Below, piece after piece: positions 1 to 9,700 of a stretch of 64,000 bases of DNA. The translations under genes were made by a program, and so were the position numbers. Under the pieces are notes generated by a model that made no database searches, was not told the origin of the DNA, and saw only the letters and a program-made list of their open reading frames with translations. This stretch comes from Rhizobium sp. 18055. GTDB lineage: Bacteria; Pseudomonadota; Alphaproteobacteria; Rhizobiales; Rhizobiaceae. Each line of letters opens with the position of its first letter. Positions within the stretch are counted from its first letter, which is position 1. The stretch lies in the NCBI RefSeq assembly GCF_902706285.1, contig NZ_CACSKD010000005.1, positions 124,001-188,000 of the forward strand, written 5' to 3'.

Positions 1-4
1 TCCC

Positions 5-868
5 TCATCGTGCAAACTTCTTCGCACCGGCGACGCAGGCAACGATGGCGACGGTGACAACCAGCATGATCGGGCTGATCTGCTCGTGCAGCAGCGTGGC
101 CGCCAGCAACAGGCCGAAGAAAGGCTGCAGCAGCTGCAACTGCCCGACACCGGCGATGCCGCCCTGCGCGAGGCCGCGATACCAGAAGAAGAAGCCGATC
201 AGCATGCTGAACAGCGAGACGTAGACAAGCCCCACCCAGGACGGTGCGGCGATGCTGGCGAAGGATGACGGCAGATTGAACAGCGCCAGAGCGAGCATCA
301 CAGGCAGCGCCAGCACCAGCGCCCAGGATATCACCTGCCAGCCACCGAGTTTGCGCGAGAGTTTCGCTCCCTCGGCATAGCCCAGACCGCAGACGATGAT
401 CGCGGCCAGCATCAGGAGATCGCCGAGCGGCGCGGCGGCAATGCCCTGCGAGACGGCGAAACCGGCCACCAATGCACTGCCGAGACAGGAGAAGATCCAG
501 AACGCCGGACGCGGGCGCTCGCCGCCGCGCAGTACGCCGAAGATCGCCGTGGACAGCGGCAGCAGGCCGATGAAGACGGTGGAATGGGCGGAGGTCACGT
601 GGGTGAGCGCCAGTGCTGTCAGCAGGGGGAAGCCGATGACGACACCGAAGGCGACAATGACTAGCGACGCCAGATCGGACCGCGCGGGGCGCTTCTCGCG
701 AAACAGCAGCAACAGCGCCAGCGCGATCAGGCCGGCGATCGTTGCGCGGGCCACGGTGAGGAACACCGGATCGAAGCCCATCACCGCCATGCGGGTTGCC
801 GGCAGTGATCCGCTGAAGATCAGGATGCCGATAAACCCATTGATCCAACCAGCCGACGCGCGGTCCAT
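5..868 (-). CDS. EamA/DMT-family permease
   Basis: A 287-residue, very hydrophobic protein with about ten predicted membrane segments arranged as two EamA repeats, typical of drug/metabolite transporters that usually export amino acids or related metabolites. The start at 868 is preferred because GGAG lies seven bases upstream; an ATG four codons earlier has its purine tract too close. It is transcribed divergently from a MocR-type regulator about 110 bp away, a common arrangement in which the regulator controls the exporter. The substrate cannot be read from the sequence. Confidence 0.85.
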   Translation of the reverse strand: MDRASAGWINGFIGILIFSGSLPATRMAVMGFDPVFLTVARATIAGLIALALLLLFREKRPARSDLASLVIVAFGVVIGFPLLTALALTHVTSAHSTVFIGLLPLSTAIFGVLRGGERPRPAFWIFSCLGSALVAGFAVSQGIAAAPLGDLLMLAAIIVCGLGYAEGAKLSRKLGGWQVISWALVLALPVMLALALFNLPSSFASIAAPSWVGLVYVSLFSMLIGFFFWYRGLAQGGIAGVGQLQLLQPFFGLLLAATLLHEQISPIMLVVTVAIVACVAGAKKFAR

Positions 869-940
869 GCTGCACTCCATCCTCTAAATCATGCAGCCTT
901 ATCGGACGGAAGGCTATCGCAAGGCCAGTGACAGTCTGAT

Positions 941-958
941 ACAGTTTCGCGAAACTGT
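941..958. promoter_or_regulatory. Perfect 18-bp palindrome, candidate MocR operator
   Basis: ACAGTTTCGCGAAACTGT is its own reverse complement. It lies in the divergent spacer between the EamA permease and the MocR gene, 22 bp before the preferred ATG at 981. Its position suits binding by the adjacent regulator; which protein binds is inferred. Confidence 0.6.
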
Positions 959-980
959 TATGGTCCATAGGGCAGTACGG

Positions 981-2390
981 ATGAGCGACGACATATCTGC
1001 AGGCATCACCCGCGTCGCCGCCGTCATGACCACGGTGAAGCAGCGCATTGCCGGCCGCAGCCTGACACCGGGGGCGAAGCTGCCCTCGGTGCGAGCGCTG
1101 GCGGCGACGATGAAGCTGTCGACCTCGACGGTGGTCGAGGCCTATGAGCGGCTGGTGGCGGAAGGCGCCATCCTGTCGCGGCCGGGCTCTGGCTTCTACG
1201 TCGCCAATCAGGCAGCACCCTTCGCACTGTCGGAAGTCGGGCCGCGGCTTGATCGCCAGGTCGATCCGTTCTGGGTGTCGCGGCAATCGCTGGAGGCGGG
1301 CGATAGCGGGTTGAAGCCCGGCTGCGGCTGGCTGCCGCCGTCGTGGCTGCCCGAGGATGGCGTTCGCCGCGGGCTGCGGGCGCTGTCGCGGGCCGATGCT
1401 CCGGTGCTGCTGGCCTATGGGTCGCCACTCGGGCTGCCGCCGCTGCGCCAGCTGATTGCCCGGCGGATGGCGGACAAGGGGATCGGGGCGTCGCCCGACC
1501 AGATCATCCTGACGGAATCGGGCATTCAGGCGATCGACCTGCTCTGCCGGTTCCTGATCGAGCCCGGCGACACTGTGATGGTCGATGATCCCTGCTATTT
1601 CAATTTCCACGCTTTGCTGCGCGCGCACCGCGCCAAGATCGTCAGCGTGCCCTATACGCATTCCGGCCCCGATATCGAGGCGTTTGCGCGGGTGGTGGCC
1701 GAACATCGACCACGGCTCTACGTCACCAATTCGGCGCTGCACAATCCGACCGGCGCGATCCTCTCGCCCGTCACCGCGCACCGGGTGCTGAAGATCGCCG
1801 ATCAGTACGACCTCACCATTATCGAGGACGACATCTTTGCCGACTTCGAACACACGACGGCACCACGCCTTGCCGCCTTCGACGGGCTCGACCGCGTGAT
1901 CCATATCGGCAGTTTTTCCAAGACGCTGTCAGCGTCTGCCCGCTGTGGCTTCATTGCCGCCAGGCCGGAATGGATCGGCGGGCTGACCGATTTGAAGATC
2001 GCCACCTCGTTCGGCGGCGGCAGGCACGCCGCGCAACTGGTGTTGAGCGTGCTCAGCGACGGCAGCTATCGCAAACATGTCGAGACGCTCCGGGGCAGGC
2101 TTTCGAAGGCGATGTTCGAGGTGTCCGCCAAGCTGAAGAGCATGGGCATCGTTCCGTGGCTGGAGCCAACGGCGGGAATGTTCCTGTGGTGCCGGCTGCC
2201 GGATGGGATCGATGCCGCGGATGTGGCGCGTGCGGCGCTGGAGAAGGATGTGGTGCTGGCGCCGGGCAACGCCTTCAGCCTGTCGCAGACGGCGACGGAA
2301 TTCATGCGGTTCAACGTCTCGCAGATGTTGGATCCGACTGTGTTCGCGGTGCTGGGTGAAGCGCTTGACGCTGCCAGCGCGAAGACCTAG
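981..2390 (+). CDS. MocR-type GntR/aminotransferase transcriptional regulator
   Basis: A 469-residue protein with an N-terminal GntR winged helix (SVRALAATMKLSTSTVVEAY around residues 38-57) joined to a fold-type I aminotransferase-like domain. The expected PLP lysine is in the motif GSFSKTLSASARCG, and NPTGAI marks the cofactor-binding loop. MocR proteins are PLP-dependent regulators that commonly control vitamin B6, GABA, taurine or transporter genes. In-frame starts at 891 and 960 also exist, but the 18-bp palindrome at 941-958 would then lie inside or abut the coding region, so 981 is preferred. The divergent EamA permease is the likely target. Confidence 0.85.
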   Translation: MSDDISAGITRVAAVMTTVKQRIAGRSLTPGAKLPSVRALAATMKLSTSTVVEAYERLVAEGAILSRPGSGFYVANQAAPFALSEVGPRLDRQVDPFWVSRQSLEAGDSGLKPGCGWLPPSWLPEDGVRRGLRALSRADAPVLLAYGSPLGLPPLRQLIARRMADKGIGASPDQIILTESGIQAIDLLCRFLIEPGDTVMVDDPCYFNFHALLRAHRAKIVSVPYTHSGPDIEAFARVVAEHRPRLYVTNSALHNPTGAILSPVTAHRVLKIADQYDLTIIEDDIFADFEHTTAPRLAAFDGLDRVIHIGSFSKTLSASARCGFIAARPEWIGGLTDLKIATSFGGGRHAAQLVLSVLSDGSYRKHVETLRGRLSKAMFEVSAKLKSMGIVPWLEPTAGMFLWCRLPDGIDAADVARAALEKDVVLAPGNAFSLSQTATEFMRFNVSQMLDPTVFAVLGEALDAASAKT

Positions 2391-2498
2391 CCGCGGGCTG
2401 CTTGCCAAGACCGGCCTGCGAGGCATTTATTTCTGCTGGGGTGTCGAAACGGGGCCATGCCGTTCGTCTCGATATCAGTGGCATTCGGGAGGAACGAG

Positions 2499-3302
2499 AT
2501 GGCGATCGAAGACGACGAGTTGGTGACGTTTGCAGCGCGCGGGGCGCAGGCGCTGCCCTATGCGGACAGTGATGGCGTCGTCGATCACGATGGCGCGGAA
2601 ATCTGGTATGCGACCTATGGCGCCGGGCCTGCCGTGATCCTGCTGCATGGCGGGCTCGGGCATAGCGGCAACTGGGGCTATCAAGTGGCCGATCTGGTGG
2701 CGTCAGGCCGGCGGGTGGTGGTGATCGACAGCCGTGGACATGGCCGCAGCACGCGCGACGACCAGCCGTTCACCTATGAGTTGATGGCCTCGGATGTGCT
2801 TGCCGTTATGGACCATCTGGAGATCGACAAGGCGGCGCTGGTCGGCTGGAGCGACGGGGCGTGTACGGCGCTGATCCTCGCCGACAAACACCCGGAGCGG
2901 GTCACCGGCGTGTTCTTCTTTGCCTGCAGCATGGACCCGTCAGGCGTAAAGCCGTTCGTGCCGACGCCGGTGATCGATCGCTGCTTTAACCGGCACCGGA
3001 TGGATTACACGGCGATATCGCCGACGCCCGATCAGTTCGATGCGTTTGTCGAGGATGTCAGCGCGATGATGGCGACAGAGCCGAATTATTCGGCTGCCGA
3101 TCTCAACCGGATCAGCGTGCCGGTGGCCGTGGTGATCGGCGATCGCGACGAGTTCATCAAGCAGGAGCATGCGGCGCATCTGGTGCGCAGCATTCGGGGT
3201 GCCGTGTTCATCGGGCTTGAGGGCGTCAGCCATTTTGCGCCGCTGCAGCGGCCCGAGCACTTCAATCGCACCGTGCTCGGCTTTCTCGATCGGCTGGCTT
3301 GA
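2499..3302 (+). CDS. Alpha/beta-fold hydrolase
   Basis: A 267-residue alpha/beta hydrolase. It shows the oxyanion-hole motif HGGLGHSGNW, the nucleophile elbow GWSDG (serine), an acidic residue in IGDRDEF and a C-terminal histidine in GVSHFAP, so the catalytic triad is complete. The start at 2499 has a strong site (GGGAGGAACGAG). There is no signal peptide, so it is probably cytoplasmic. Similar enzymes include esterases, haloperoxidase-like and lactone hydrolases; the substrate is unknown. It stands about 110 bp behind the MocR gene and may be monocistronic. Confidence 0.8.
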   Translation: MAIEDDELVTFAARGAQALPYADSDGVVDHDGAEIWYATYGAGPAVILLHGGLGHSGNWGYQVADLVASGRRVVVIDSRGHGRSTRDDQPFTYELMASDVLAVMDHLEIDKAALVGWSDGACTALILADKHPERVTGVFFFACSMDPSGVKPFVPTPVIDRCFNRHRMDYTAISPTPDQFDAFVEDVSAMMATEPNYSAADLNRISVPVAVVIGDRDEFIKQEHAAHLVRSIRGAVFIGLEGVSHFAPLQRPEHFNRTVLGFLDRLA

Positions 3303-3305
3303 CGC

Positions 3306-4232
3306 TCAGAGGCCGATTTCGCTGGCCCATGGCGGGTTGGCGCCGGCGCGGGACACGGTGACGGCAGCGGCCTTGGCGCCGAGCGAGAGCGCGTTCTGCA
3401 GCGCCTTTTCGTCGAGCGAGGCGACCTGTGCCTTGGTCAGCAGCCCATCCATCTTCAGCGAAGCCAGCACGCCGGCATCGAAAGTGTCGCCGGCGCCGAC
3501 CGTATCGACCACCGTCACACGCTGGCTCGGAACGGTGACCTTGCGCTCGCTGGTATAACCGGAAGCGCCTTCGGCACCCTTGGTGATGACGACGAGCTTG
3601 GCGCCGTGCTTCAGCCAGTAGGCGGCGAGGTCGTCATGGCTGCCTTCGAGGCCGAACCATTCCAGATCCTCGTCGGAGAACTTCAGGATATCGGACTTGG
3701 CGGCCATGCGCTGGATGCGGGCCATGTGGGCCTGCTTGTCCTTGATGAAGCCGGGGCGGATGTTCGGGTCGAGCGAGATGACGCGGCTGTCGGCCTCGCG
3801 GTCGAGCAGCGCTTCGTAGGTCTCGCCGCAGGGGCTGGGGATCAGGCTGATGGCGCCGAAGTGCAGCGCTTCGCAATCATCGCCGAGGACGGGCAGATCG
3901 GCGGTGGTGATCATCCGGCCGGCGGTGCCTTCGTCGTAGAAGGCGTAGGTGGCCTGGCCGTTGACGAGCTTGACGAAGGCGACGGTCGATGGGCGCGGGG
4001 TGATGGCGCAGAGGCTGAAATCGACCTTGCTGGCAACCAGCGTGTCACGCAGGATTTCGCCCATCATGTCGTCGGCCAGACCGGTGAAGAAGGCCGTGGG
4101 AACGCCGAGCCTGCCGAGCGCAATCGCCGTGTTGAAGATGGCGCCGCCGGCATAGGGCGCAAAACCCTTTTCGCCGAGCGTCGTCTCCCGCGGCAGCATG
4201 TCGATCAACGCTTCCCCACAGCACAAAATCAT
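3306..4232 (-). CDS. frk: Fructokinase (PfkB-family carbohydrate kinase)
   Basis: A 308-residue PfkB sugar kinase. The N-terminus MILCCGEALIDMLP and the signature DTVGAGDTFDAG, with the catalytic Asp in GAGD, are characteristic. Sequence style matches rhizobial fructokinases that phosphorylate fructose to fructose 6-phosphate, which fits the fructose ABC transporter 6 kb away. The ATG at 4232 is preferred over the one at 4250 because GGGAG stands just upstream. It ends 4 bp from the convergent hydrolase gene. Substrate specificity is inferred from family resemblance and context. Confidence 0.8.
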   Translation of the reverse strand: MILCCGEALIDMLPRETTLGEKGFAPYAGGAIFNTAIALGRLGVPTAFFTGLADDMMGEILRDTLVASKVDFSLCAITPRPSTVAFVKLVNGQATYAFYDEGTAGRMITTADLPVLGDDCEALHFGAISLIPSPCGETYEALLDREADSRVISLDPNIRPGFIKDKQAHMARIQRMAAKSDILKFSDEDLEWFGLEGSHDDLAAYWLKHGAKLVVITKGAEGASGYTSERKVTVPSQRVTVVDTVGAGDTFDAGVLASLKMDGLLTKAQVASLDEKALQNALSLGAKAAAVTVSRAGANPPWASEIGL

Positions 4233-4323
4233 GTCCGTCTCCCAAGGCATTCGTTCATGTCGATAATCAAATCGATTAGATAACTTCGTGGCAAAAGCAA
4301 AGCGCTGCCACGCAATTCTTCAT

Positions 4324-5013
4324 TCAAAGTGACGAAATACCGCCATTGCGGCCCGACCAGGCGAGCGGCGCATCGAGGAAGGCCTCGACTTCGTTCAGCG
4401 TATCCTGGTCGAACAGCTTCTGCTCGTTGGCAACGGCCAGCACATCGCGCCAGGTGGCGATGTAGTGCAGCTTGACCTTGCCATCGGCAAAGCGCAGCGC
4501 GCCCTCGTCGAAGATGCCGTAGTAGAACAGCGCGATACCGTGATCGACGACACCGCCGGCGTCGCGAACGGCGTCGATGAACTTGAACATGCTGCCGCCG
4601 GCCGTGGTCAGATCCTCGATGACGAGAACGCGCGAACCCTCGGGCATGTTGCCTTCGATCTGGGCATTGCGGCCGTGGCCCTTCGGCTGCTTGCGGACGT
4701 AGATCATCGGCAGGCTGAGGCGATCGGCCAGAAGCGCTGCAAAGGGAATGCCTGCCGTTTCGCCACCGGCGATGCAATCGAACTGCTCGAAGCCGGCATC
4801 GCGAAGCACGACGCTGGCGGCGAAATCCATCACCGTCGAGCGGACGCGCGGGAAGGAGAGCAGCTTGCGGCAGTCGATATAGACGGGGCTCGCCATGCCG
4901 GAGGCGAACTTGTAGGGCTGGCTGGCATTGAAGTGAACCGCCTTGATCTCCCAAAGCATCTTCGCAACCAGTTCTGCCATAACTTTGCGGTCGGTGAATG
5001 TTGCCTGGATCAT
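4324..5013 (-). CDS. pyrE: Orotate phosphoribosyltransferase
   Basis: A 229-residue enzyme that condenses orotate with PRPP to give OMP, the fifth step of pyrimidine synthesis. The PRPP-binding loop [13 protein letters not shown] is clear, with upstream YIDCRKL and [12 protein letters not shown] motifs of PyrE. The start at 5013 has AAAGGAGAG eight bases upstream; the frame stays open 34 codons further but without a good initiation site. The fructokinase gene follows 90 bp downstream on the same strand. pyrC lies 3.5 kb away on the same strand, but the genes between have their own units. Confidence 0.93.
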   Translation of the reverse strand: MIQATFTDRKVMAELVAKMLWEIKAVHFNASQPYKFASGMASPVYIDCRKLLSFPRVRSTVMDFAASVVLRDAGFEQFDCIAGGETAGIPFAALLADRLSLPMIYVRKQPKGHGRNAQIEGNMPEGSRVLVIEDLTTAGGSMFKFIDAVRDAGGVVDHGIALFYYGIFDEGALRFADGKVKLHYIATWRDVLAVANEQKLFDQDTLNEVEAFLDAPLAWSGRNGGISSL

Positions 5014-5487
5014 CGTTCTCTCCTTTGCCTCAACATGGTGCTCAAACTTATGGGGCAATAGCAGCAAGCGTGCCAAGTTTCCAGAACGGCGGACGCGTCT
5101 GCGACAAGAATGCAATCAAAAAGTCATTGGCGGAATTTTCGGCGCTGGACCGTGAACGGATCAACGCACTGCCATTGATGATTGCGATCCTTATCCCGCC
5201 GTGTCAGCATGTCTTATCTCCTCTGTGGCAAGCCCGGCGATTCGCCTCAAGCGCGAGCCTGCGGATAGACTACAAACCTTGGCTGGTCTTGATCTCGCCA
5301 GCGCCTCTGATTTCCACAATCTTTGCGTAACTTTAGACATTCGTCATACATGTTGCAGAGCAAGCGTTTGCGCTGCACTCCGGGTCCGGAGACGGCAGAA
5401 CGTTCAAATTTGAAGCATTTGATTAAGAAGCAAGTGACAGGTATTCGCCATTTTCGCGACGCTAAAGACACCATCAAGGAGTCCCCG
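5014..5487. other. Non-coding spacer pyrE / diguanylate cyclase
   Basis: This 474-bp divergent spacer must carry promoters for both flanking genes. On the plus strand, TTGCGT (5323-5328), 17 bp and ATACAT (5346-5351) is a weak sigma-70-like candidate for the cyclase gene. I see no convincing small ORF, hairpin or repeat in the rest. Confidence 0.4.
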
Positions 5488-6393
5488 ATGCGCCTGACCA
5501 TGTCCACCGTATTTGCAAAGTTCAGCACCTCGCTGACGCTCAAGATCTTTTCGATCTGCTTTGTATCGACACATGTGCCGCTGCTGGCTCTGGTGATCTA
5601 TCTCTTTAACGGCTTCCGCAGCGAAGCCATGCCGGTGCTGATCCTTGTGCTCGCCGCTACGCTCGTCGGCACCGCTTTCTGCCTGATATCGGTATGGGCG
5701 CTGATCAAGCCGCTCAACGACGTCGCGGGCGTGGTGGAAGCCTATCGCTCCTCCGGCGCGGTCAGGTCGGTCCGCTCGCGCCGCAAGGATGAGGTCGGCA
5801 TCGTTTCGAACGGTATTTCGGTGCTGATCACCGAGCTTGATGCAACCCTGTCGCAGCTTCGGCGTCAGGCGACGACCGACGTTCTGACCGGGCTCGGCAA
5901 TCGGCGGTGGCTGAAGGATATCGGCGCGCTGGAGATTGCCCGGGCGGCGCGCGAGCGCACGCCGATTTCGGTCGTCGTGTTCGACCTCGACCATTTCAAA
6001 TCGATCAATGACGAGTTCGGCCATGATGTCGGCGACCAGGTGCTGATGATGGCCGGGGCGACGATCCAGCACAATCTGCGCCCCTATGATATTGCCGCCC
6101 GGATCGGCGGCGAGGAATTCTGCCTGATCCTTCCCAGAACCGATATGGACGCGGCGATCGGCATTGCCGATCGGCTGCGCACGCAGTTCGAGAGCAAGGT
6201 GGTCGGGCCGCTGCCGGCACAGCGCGTGACGGCAAGCTTCGGTGTCTATCGCGGCGATCCCGCCAGCGAAACACTGAAATCCATGCTGATGGCGGCCGAC
6301 AGAAAGCTCTATTCGGCAAAAGACGGCGGCCGCAATGCCGTCCACTGGGAGGTTTCCCGATCGATCCGGGACGCGAACAGAATGCGTGCCTGA
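5488..6393 (+). CDS. Membrane-bound diguanylate cyclase (HAMP-GGDEF)
   Basis: A 301-residue protein with two membrane helices in the first 75 residues, a HAMP-like segment (ALIKPLNDVAGVVEAY onward) and a C-terminal GGDEF domain. The active-site motif is GGEEF, and RPYD lies exactly five residues before it, so the c-di-GMP inhibitory I-site is present. It should make c-di-GMP from two GTP at the inner membrane. The start at 5488 follows AAGGAGTCCCCG. The two helices are separated only by a short loop, so there is no sizeable periplasmic sensor domain. Confidence 0.88.
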   Translation: MRLTMSTVFAKFSTSLTLKIFSICFVSTHVPLLALVIYLFNGFRSEAMPVLILVLAATLVGTAFCLISVWALIKPLNDVAGVVEAYRSSGAVRSVRSRRKDEVGIVSNGISVLITELDATLSQLRRQATTDVLTGLGNRRWLKDIGALEIARAARERTPISVVVFDLDHFKSINDEFGHDVGDQVLMMAGATIQHNLRPYDIAARIGGEEFCLILPRTDMDAAIGIADRLRTQFESKVVGPLPAQRVTASFGVYRGDPASETLKSMLMAADRKLYSAKDGGRNAVHWEVSRSIRDANRMRA

Positions 6394-6438
6394 TCATATC
6401 CGCGAGCCAGCGAGGCAGTCGATCGCCCGATCAGGCGG

Positions 6439-6975
6439 TTACGTCCGCTCGCAGAAGGTGACGCGGTTGTTGAAGGGGTCGATGACCTCCATCTCCAGCC
6501 CCCAGGGCGCTTCCCGGACGCCGGGTTTCATGTAGCGGTACTGTTTGGCCGCCAGTTCGGCCTGGAAAGCACGCACCCCTGCCACAGGCACGAAGGCGCG
6601 GGCACCGGGGCTGGCGTCGCCCGAATGCTCGCTGAGGTGCAGAAGCATGCCGCTGCGGGATACCTGGCAATAGAGCGGGAATTGCTCGCCGAAACGATGC
6701 TCCCAATCCAGCGCGAAACCGAGGAAACCGCAGTAGAATTCCTTGGCCTTATCAACGTCGAAGATGCGGAAGATCGGGATGGGCGGCTCGATCTTGATCG
6801 TCGATGGCGCTGCTTCTGCCTCGTCGAGCTTCGATGACAGGACATTCCATTGATCGAAACCGAACTGGCGGGCAACGATCTCCAGCGTTTCGCTGTGGGT
6901 GAGAGCAATGTCGCGGCCGGCGAGAGCCTGCCGCAGCGCCTTGGCCATGAGTTTGGCGTCGCGAAAATCGCGCAT
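6439..6975 (-). CDS. Glyoxalase/bleomycin-resistance-fold protein with helical N-terminal domain
   Basis: A 178-residue protein. Residues 1-60 form a small helical domain (MRDFRDAKLMAKALRQALA and a QFGFDQWNVLSS segment) seen in glyoxalase-related proteins; residues 65-178 form a vicinal-oxygen-chelate domain (FRIFDVDKAKEFYCGFLGF, ending in WGLEMEVIDPFNNRVTF), similar to bleomycin-resistance proteins. The start at 6975 has GGAAGGAATAG upstream. The substrate is unknown. It lies between two diguanylate cyclase genes, convergent with the first. Confidence 0.75.
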   Translation of the reverse strand: MRDFRDAKLMAKALRQALAGRDIALTHSETLEIVARQFGFDQWNVLSSKLDEAEAAPSTIKIEPPIPIFRIFDVDKAKEFYCGFLGFALDWEHRFGEQFPLYCQVSRSGMLLHLSEHSGDASPGARAFVPVAGVRAFQAELAAKQYRYMKPGVREAPWGLEMEVIDPFNNRVTFCERT

Positions 6976-7194
6976 ATCTATTCCTTCCGTTGGCGACAAA
7001 CAGGACGATCAGTGCCCGTGTCTGCTGACCCGTTCGCCATCAATCGCCAAACGGCAAGGGATGTGAAGGATATGCGTGAATGCATTCACCATAGCGCTTT
7101 CGCGCCGCGGGGCGGCTGGCTGCATCCGGCCGTCGCGATCATACGAAGAGACGTGGTTGCAATCAAGAGCAGGGGAAAGAGTCGGGGGGCGGAC

Positions 7195-8373
7195 TCAGGA
7201 GGCCGTGCGTGCCGCATCCACCGGAACCGCCTGCAGGTGGCTGGCGAGTTCGACACGATTGCGGCCGGCGCGCTTGGCGGCATAAAGCGCCTTGTCGGCG
7301 GCGCTCAGCATCGCATCGAAGGCCAGCGGCTTGACGCGACCGGAGGCAACGCCGACGCTGACGGTGCATTTGACGATCTCGCCGTCAATGTCGAGTTCGC
7401 GCGCCTCGAAGGCCTTGCGGATGCGCTCCGCCACGACTTCGGCACGGCCGGGCATGACCTCATGCAGCACCATGGCGAACTCCTCGCCGCCGTGGCGCGC
7501 CACGCTGTCGCTGCCCCGGCAGTTCGCCGTGAGCTCAGCCGCAAATACCTTGAGGAAGCGGTCGCCGACGGCGTGGCCGAAGCTGTCGTTGATGGATTTG
7601 AAATGATCGATATCGAACACCAGGACGGCCGTAGTCGGCCCCATCACGCCGGTACCATGGCGATCGAAGAGGGCGCGGCGGTTGAGCAGGCCGGTGAGCG
7701 GATCGGTCGCCGCATCGACCCGGTGGCGGGCCGCCATCCGCCATTGATGCAGGGCGAGCGACAAGGCACCGATGCCGGTCATGCTGGCGATGCAGACGGC
7801 AAGGCTCAGATCCTCGGCCCAGTTGTCGGGTGCCACACCCAGCACCAGCTTGCCACCGCGGATCAGCATGCCGGCGCAGAGCAGGAAGGAAATGCCTGTC
7901 AGGCAATACAGGATCGTGATGCCCGTGAGCGGCACGGCTGCTTCCTCCCTGGCCTGCCAATACTGGAAGGCGGTGGCAAAGAGAACGGCGGCAATGGCAA
8001 TATTGTCGATCATGAAAGCGAGGCCGTCGTAGCCGAGCATCATCGGCGTGATCGTCGATATCATCGCCAGCGCCGCGGAGACAACGACCGCGGTGCTCGG
8101 AAACCGGCCGGTGCGAAACTGGCGTCCGGCGCCCCAGACGATGGAGAAACCCGGGAATACCAGGGAAAAGCTGAGGATTGCGAGCGACTTCGTCGGCGTA
8201 TCGACATAAAGGCCATAGGCGATGATGGCACTGACGAGCAGCACCAGGCCGATGGCACAGGCCAATAGAAACGTTTCCGTCCGGCGCGCCAACCAGCTGC
8301 CCATCAAGGTGGCGGCGAGGCACGCCGCCGAGACCGCCAGCGCGGTCAACAATGAATTGTAGTCAAGCGTCAT
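7195..8373 (-). CDS. Membrane-bound diguanylate cyclase, multi-helix N-terminus
   Basis: A 392-residue protein. Residues 1-210 contain about six or seven membrane helices with short loops, so sensing is probably intramembrane or at the surface. The C-terminal GGDEF domain has DPLTGLLNRR, DIDHFKSINDSFGH and the active-site motif GGEEF; RGSD five residues before it gives an intact I-site. It should synthesise c-di-GMP. GGAG stands eight bases before the ATG. It is unrelated in its sensor part to the cyclase at 5488-6393, so the two are not a recent duplication. Confidence 0.87.
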   Translation of the reverse strand: MTLDYNSLLTALAVSAACLAATLMGSWLARRTETFLLACAIGLVLLVSAIIAYGLYVDTPTKSLAILSFSLVFPGFSIVWGAGRQFRTGRFPSTAVVVSAALAMISTITPMMLGYDGLAFMIDNIAIAAVLFATAFQYWQAREEAAVPLTGITILYCLTGISFLLCAGMLIRGGKLVLGVAPDNWAEDLSLAVCIASMTGIGALSLALHQWRMAARHRVDAATDPLTGLLNRRALFDRHGTGVMGPTTAVLVFDIDHFKSINDSFGHAVGDRFLKVFAAELTANCRGSDSVARHGGEEFAMVLHEVMPGRAEVVAERIRKAFEARELDIDGEIVKCTVSVGVASGRVKPLAFDAMLSAADKALYAAKRAGRNRVELASHLQAVPVDAARTAS

Positions 8374-8552
8374 GCTTTGAACTCCGCGGCTTCTGCCACG
8401 CTCTCGTTGTCGGAAACCAACTTCGCCGACGCCGAATGTGTTATCAATTTCGTTAAAAAATCATTTATTTAAAGCATAGGTGTTACGGTGCTAACATCTC
8501 CAGACAAAAAGCAAGCCTTGAAGCAGTAAAATCAGGGGCCCATGAAGCGTTA

Positions 8553-9593
8553 TTAGCGCTCCACGTCCCAATGCAGCGGGAACATCGGGTCAAATACGGT
8601 CACCGGTCCGGCACCCGTCTCGATCTTGGCCGGAAAAGACACTGGATCGGCGCGCTTGACCAACGTTGTTCTTTGCTCGTTCACCGGAAGACCATACCAG
8701 GCCGGGCCGTTCAGCGAGGCAAAGGCTTCCAGCTTGTCGAGCGCATTGTCCTGCTCGAACACATGCGCAAGGCAGCTCATCGTGTTGATCGAGGTGTAGA
8801 TGCCGGCGCAGCCGCAGCCGCATTCCTTCAGCGGATCGACATGCGGGGCAGAATCCGTGCCGAGGAAGAAACGGCTATCGCCGCTGGTGGCGGCAGCGCG
8901 CAGTGCCAGGCGGTGATGCTCGCGCTTGGCAACCGGCAGGCAATAGTAATGCGGGCGGATGCCGCCGACCAGGATGGCGTTGCGGTTGATGATCAGGTGA
9001 TGCGTGGTGATCGAGCCGGCGAGATTGCGTTCAGCCGACTTGATGTAATCGACGCCGTCCCTGGTGGTGACGTGTTCCATCGTCACCTTCAATTCCGGCA
9101 GGCGCTTGCGCAAGGGGTCCAGAACGGTTTCGATGAACACGGCTTCGCGATCGAAGATATCGACCTCCGGTGTCGTCACCTCCCCATGGACGCAGAGCGG
9201 CAGGCCGATCCTGGCCATGCGCTCAAGCGCCGGCATTGCCTTGTCGAAGTCGCGCACGCCGCCATGCGAATTGGTGGTGGCGCCGGCCGGGTAGAGCTTG
9301 ACGGCGGTGATCAGGCCGCTCGTCATGCCGGCTTCGACGTCATCGGGATCGGTGTGCTCGGTGAGATAGAGCGTCATCAGCGGCTGGAATGTGTCGCCCT
9401 TGGGCAGCGCTGCCATGATGCGGCCCCGGTAGGCCTCGGCATCGGCGGTGGTGACAACCGGCGGCACCAGGTTCGGCATGATGATGGCGCGGGCGAAATC
9501 GCGGCTTGAATCGGCAATCACGCCTTCCATCATGGCACCATCGCGCAGATGCAGGTGCCAGTCATCGGGGCGGCGGATGGTGATCGATTGCAT
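8553..9593 (-). CDS. pyrC: Dihydroorotase, class II
   Basis: A 346-residue zinc enzyme that cyclises carbamoyl-aspartate to dihydroorotate in pyrimidine synthesis. Metal ligands are visible: H13 and H15 in DWHLHLRDG, the carboxylated lysine in AVKLYPAG, histidines in CVHGEV and MEHVTT, and the aspartate in GTDSAPH. Length and motifs match the E. coli-type (class II) enzyme. The preceding cyclase gene lies 180 bp downstream, so pyrC is probably its own transcription unit. Confidence 0.95.
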   Translation of the reverse strand: MQSITIRRPDDWHLHLRDGAMMEGVIADSSRDFARAIIMPNLVPPVVTTADAEAYRGRIMAALPKGDTFQPLMTLYLTEHTDPDDVEAGMTSGLITAVKLYPAGATTNSHGGVRDFDKAMPALERMARIGLPLCVHGEVTTPEVDIFDREAVFIETVLDPLRKRLPELKVTMEHVTTRDGVDYIKSAERNLAGSITTHHLIINRNAILVGGIRPHYYCLPVAKREHHRLALRAAATSGDSRFFLGTDSAPHVDPLKECGCGCAGIYTSINTMSCLAHVFEQDNALDKLEAFASLNGPAWYGLPVNEQRTTLVKRADPVSFPAKIETGAGPVTVFDPMFPLHWDVER

Positions 9594-9700
9594 GGCTATA
9601 ACTCCGGCAAGGCTGTGCTGTGGGCTCAGCCTTGGGGATTATCATTCAAGCACCTGAGATGGCAAACAGTTTGCCGGTCAAATTTCACCGGGAAGCACGC

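Noticed and set aside
6850..8268. 472-codon open frame on the plus strand
   Set aside because: It is antisense to the diguanylate cyclase at 7195-8373, which has full GGDEF motifs; the open frame comes from high GC codon bias.
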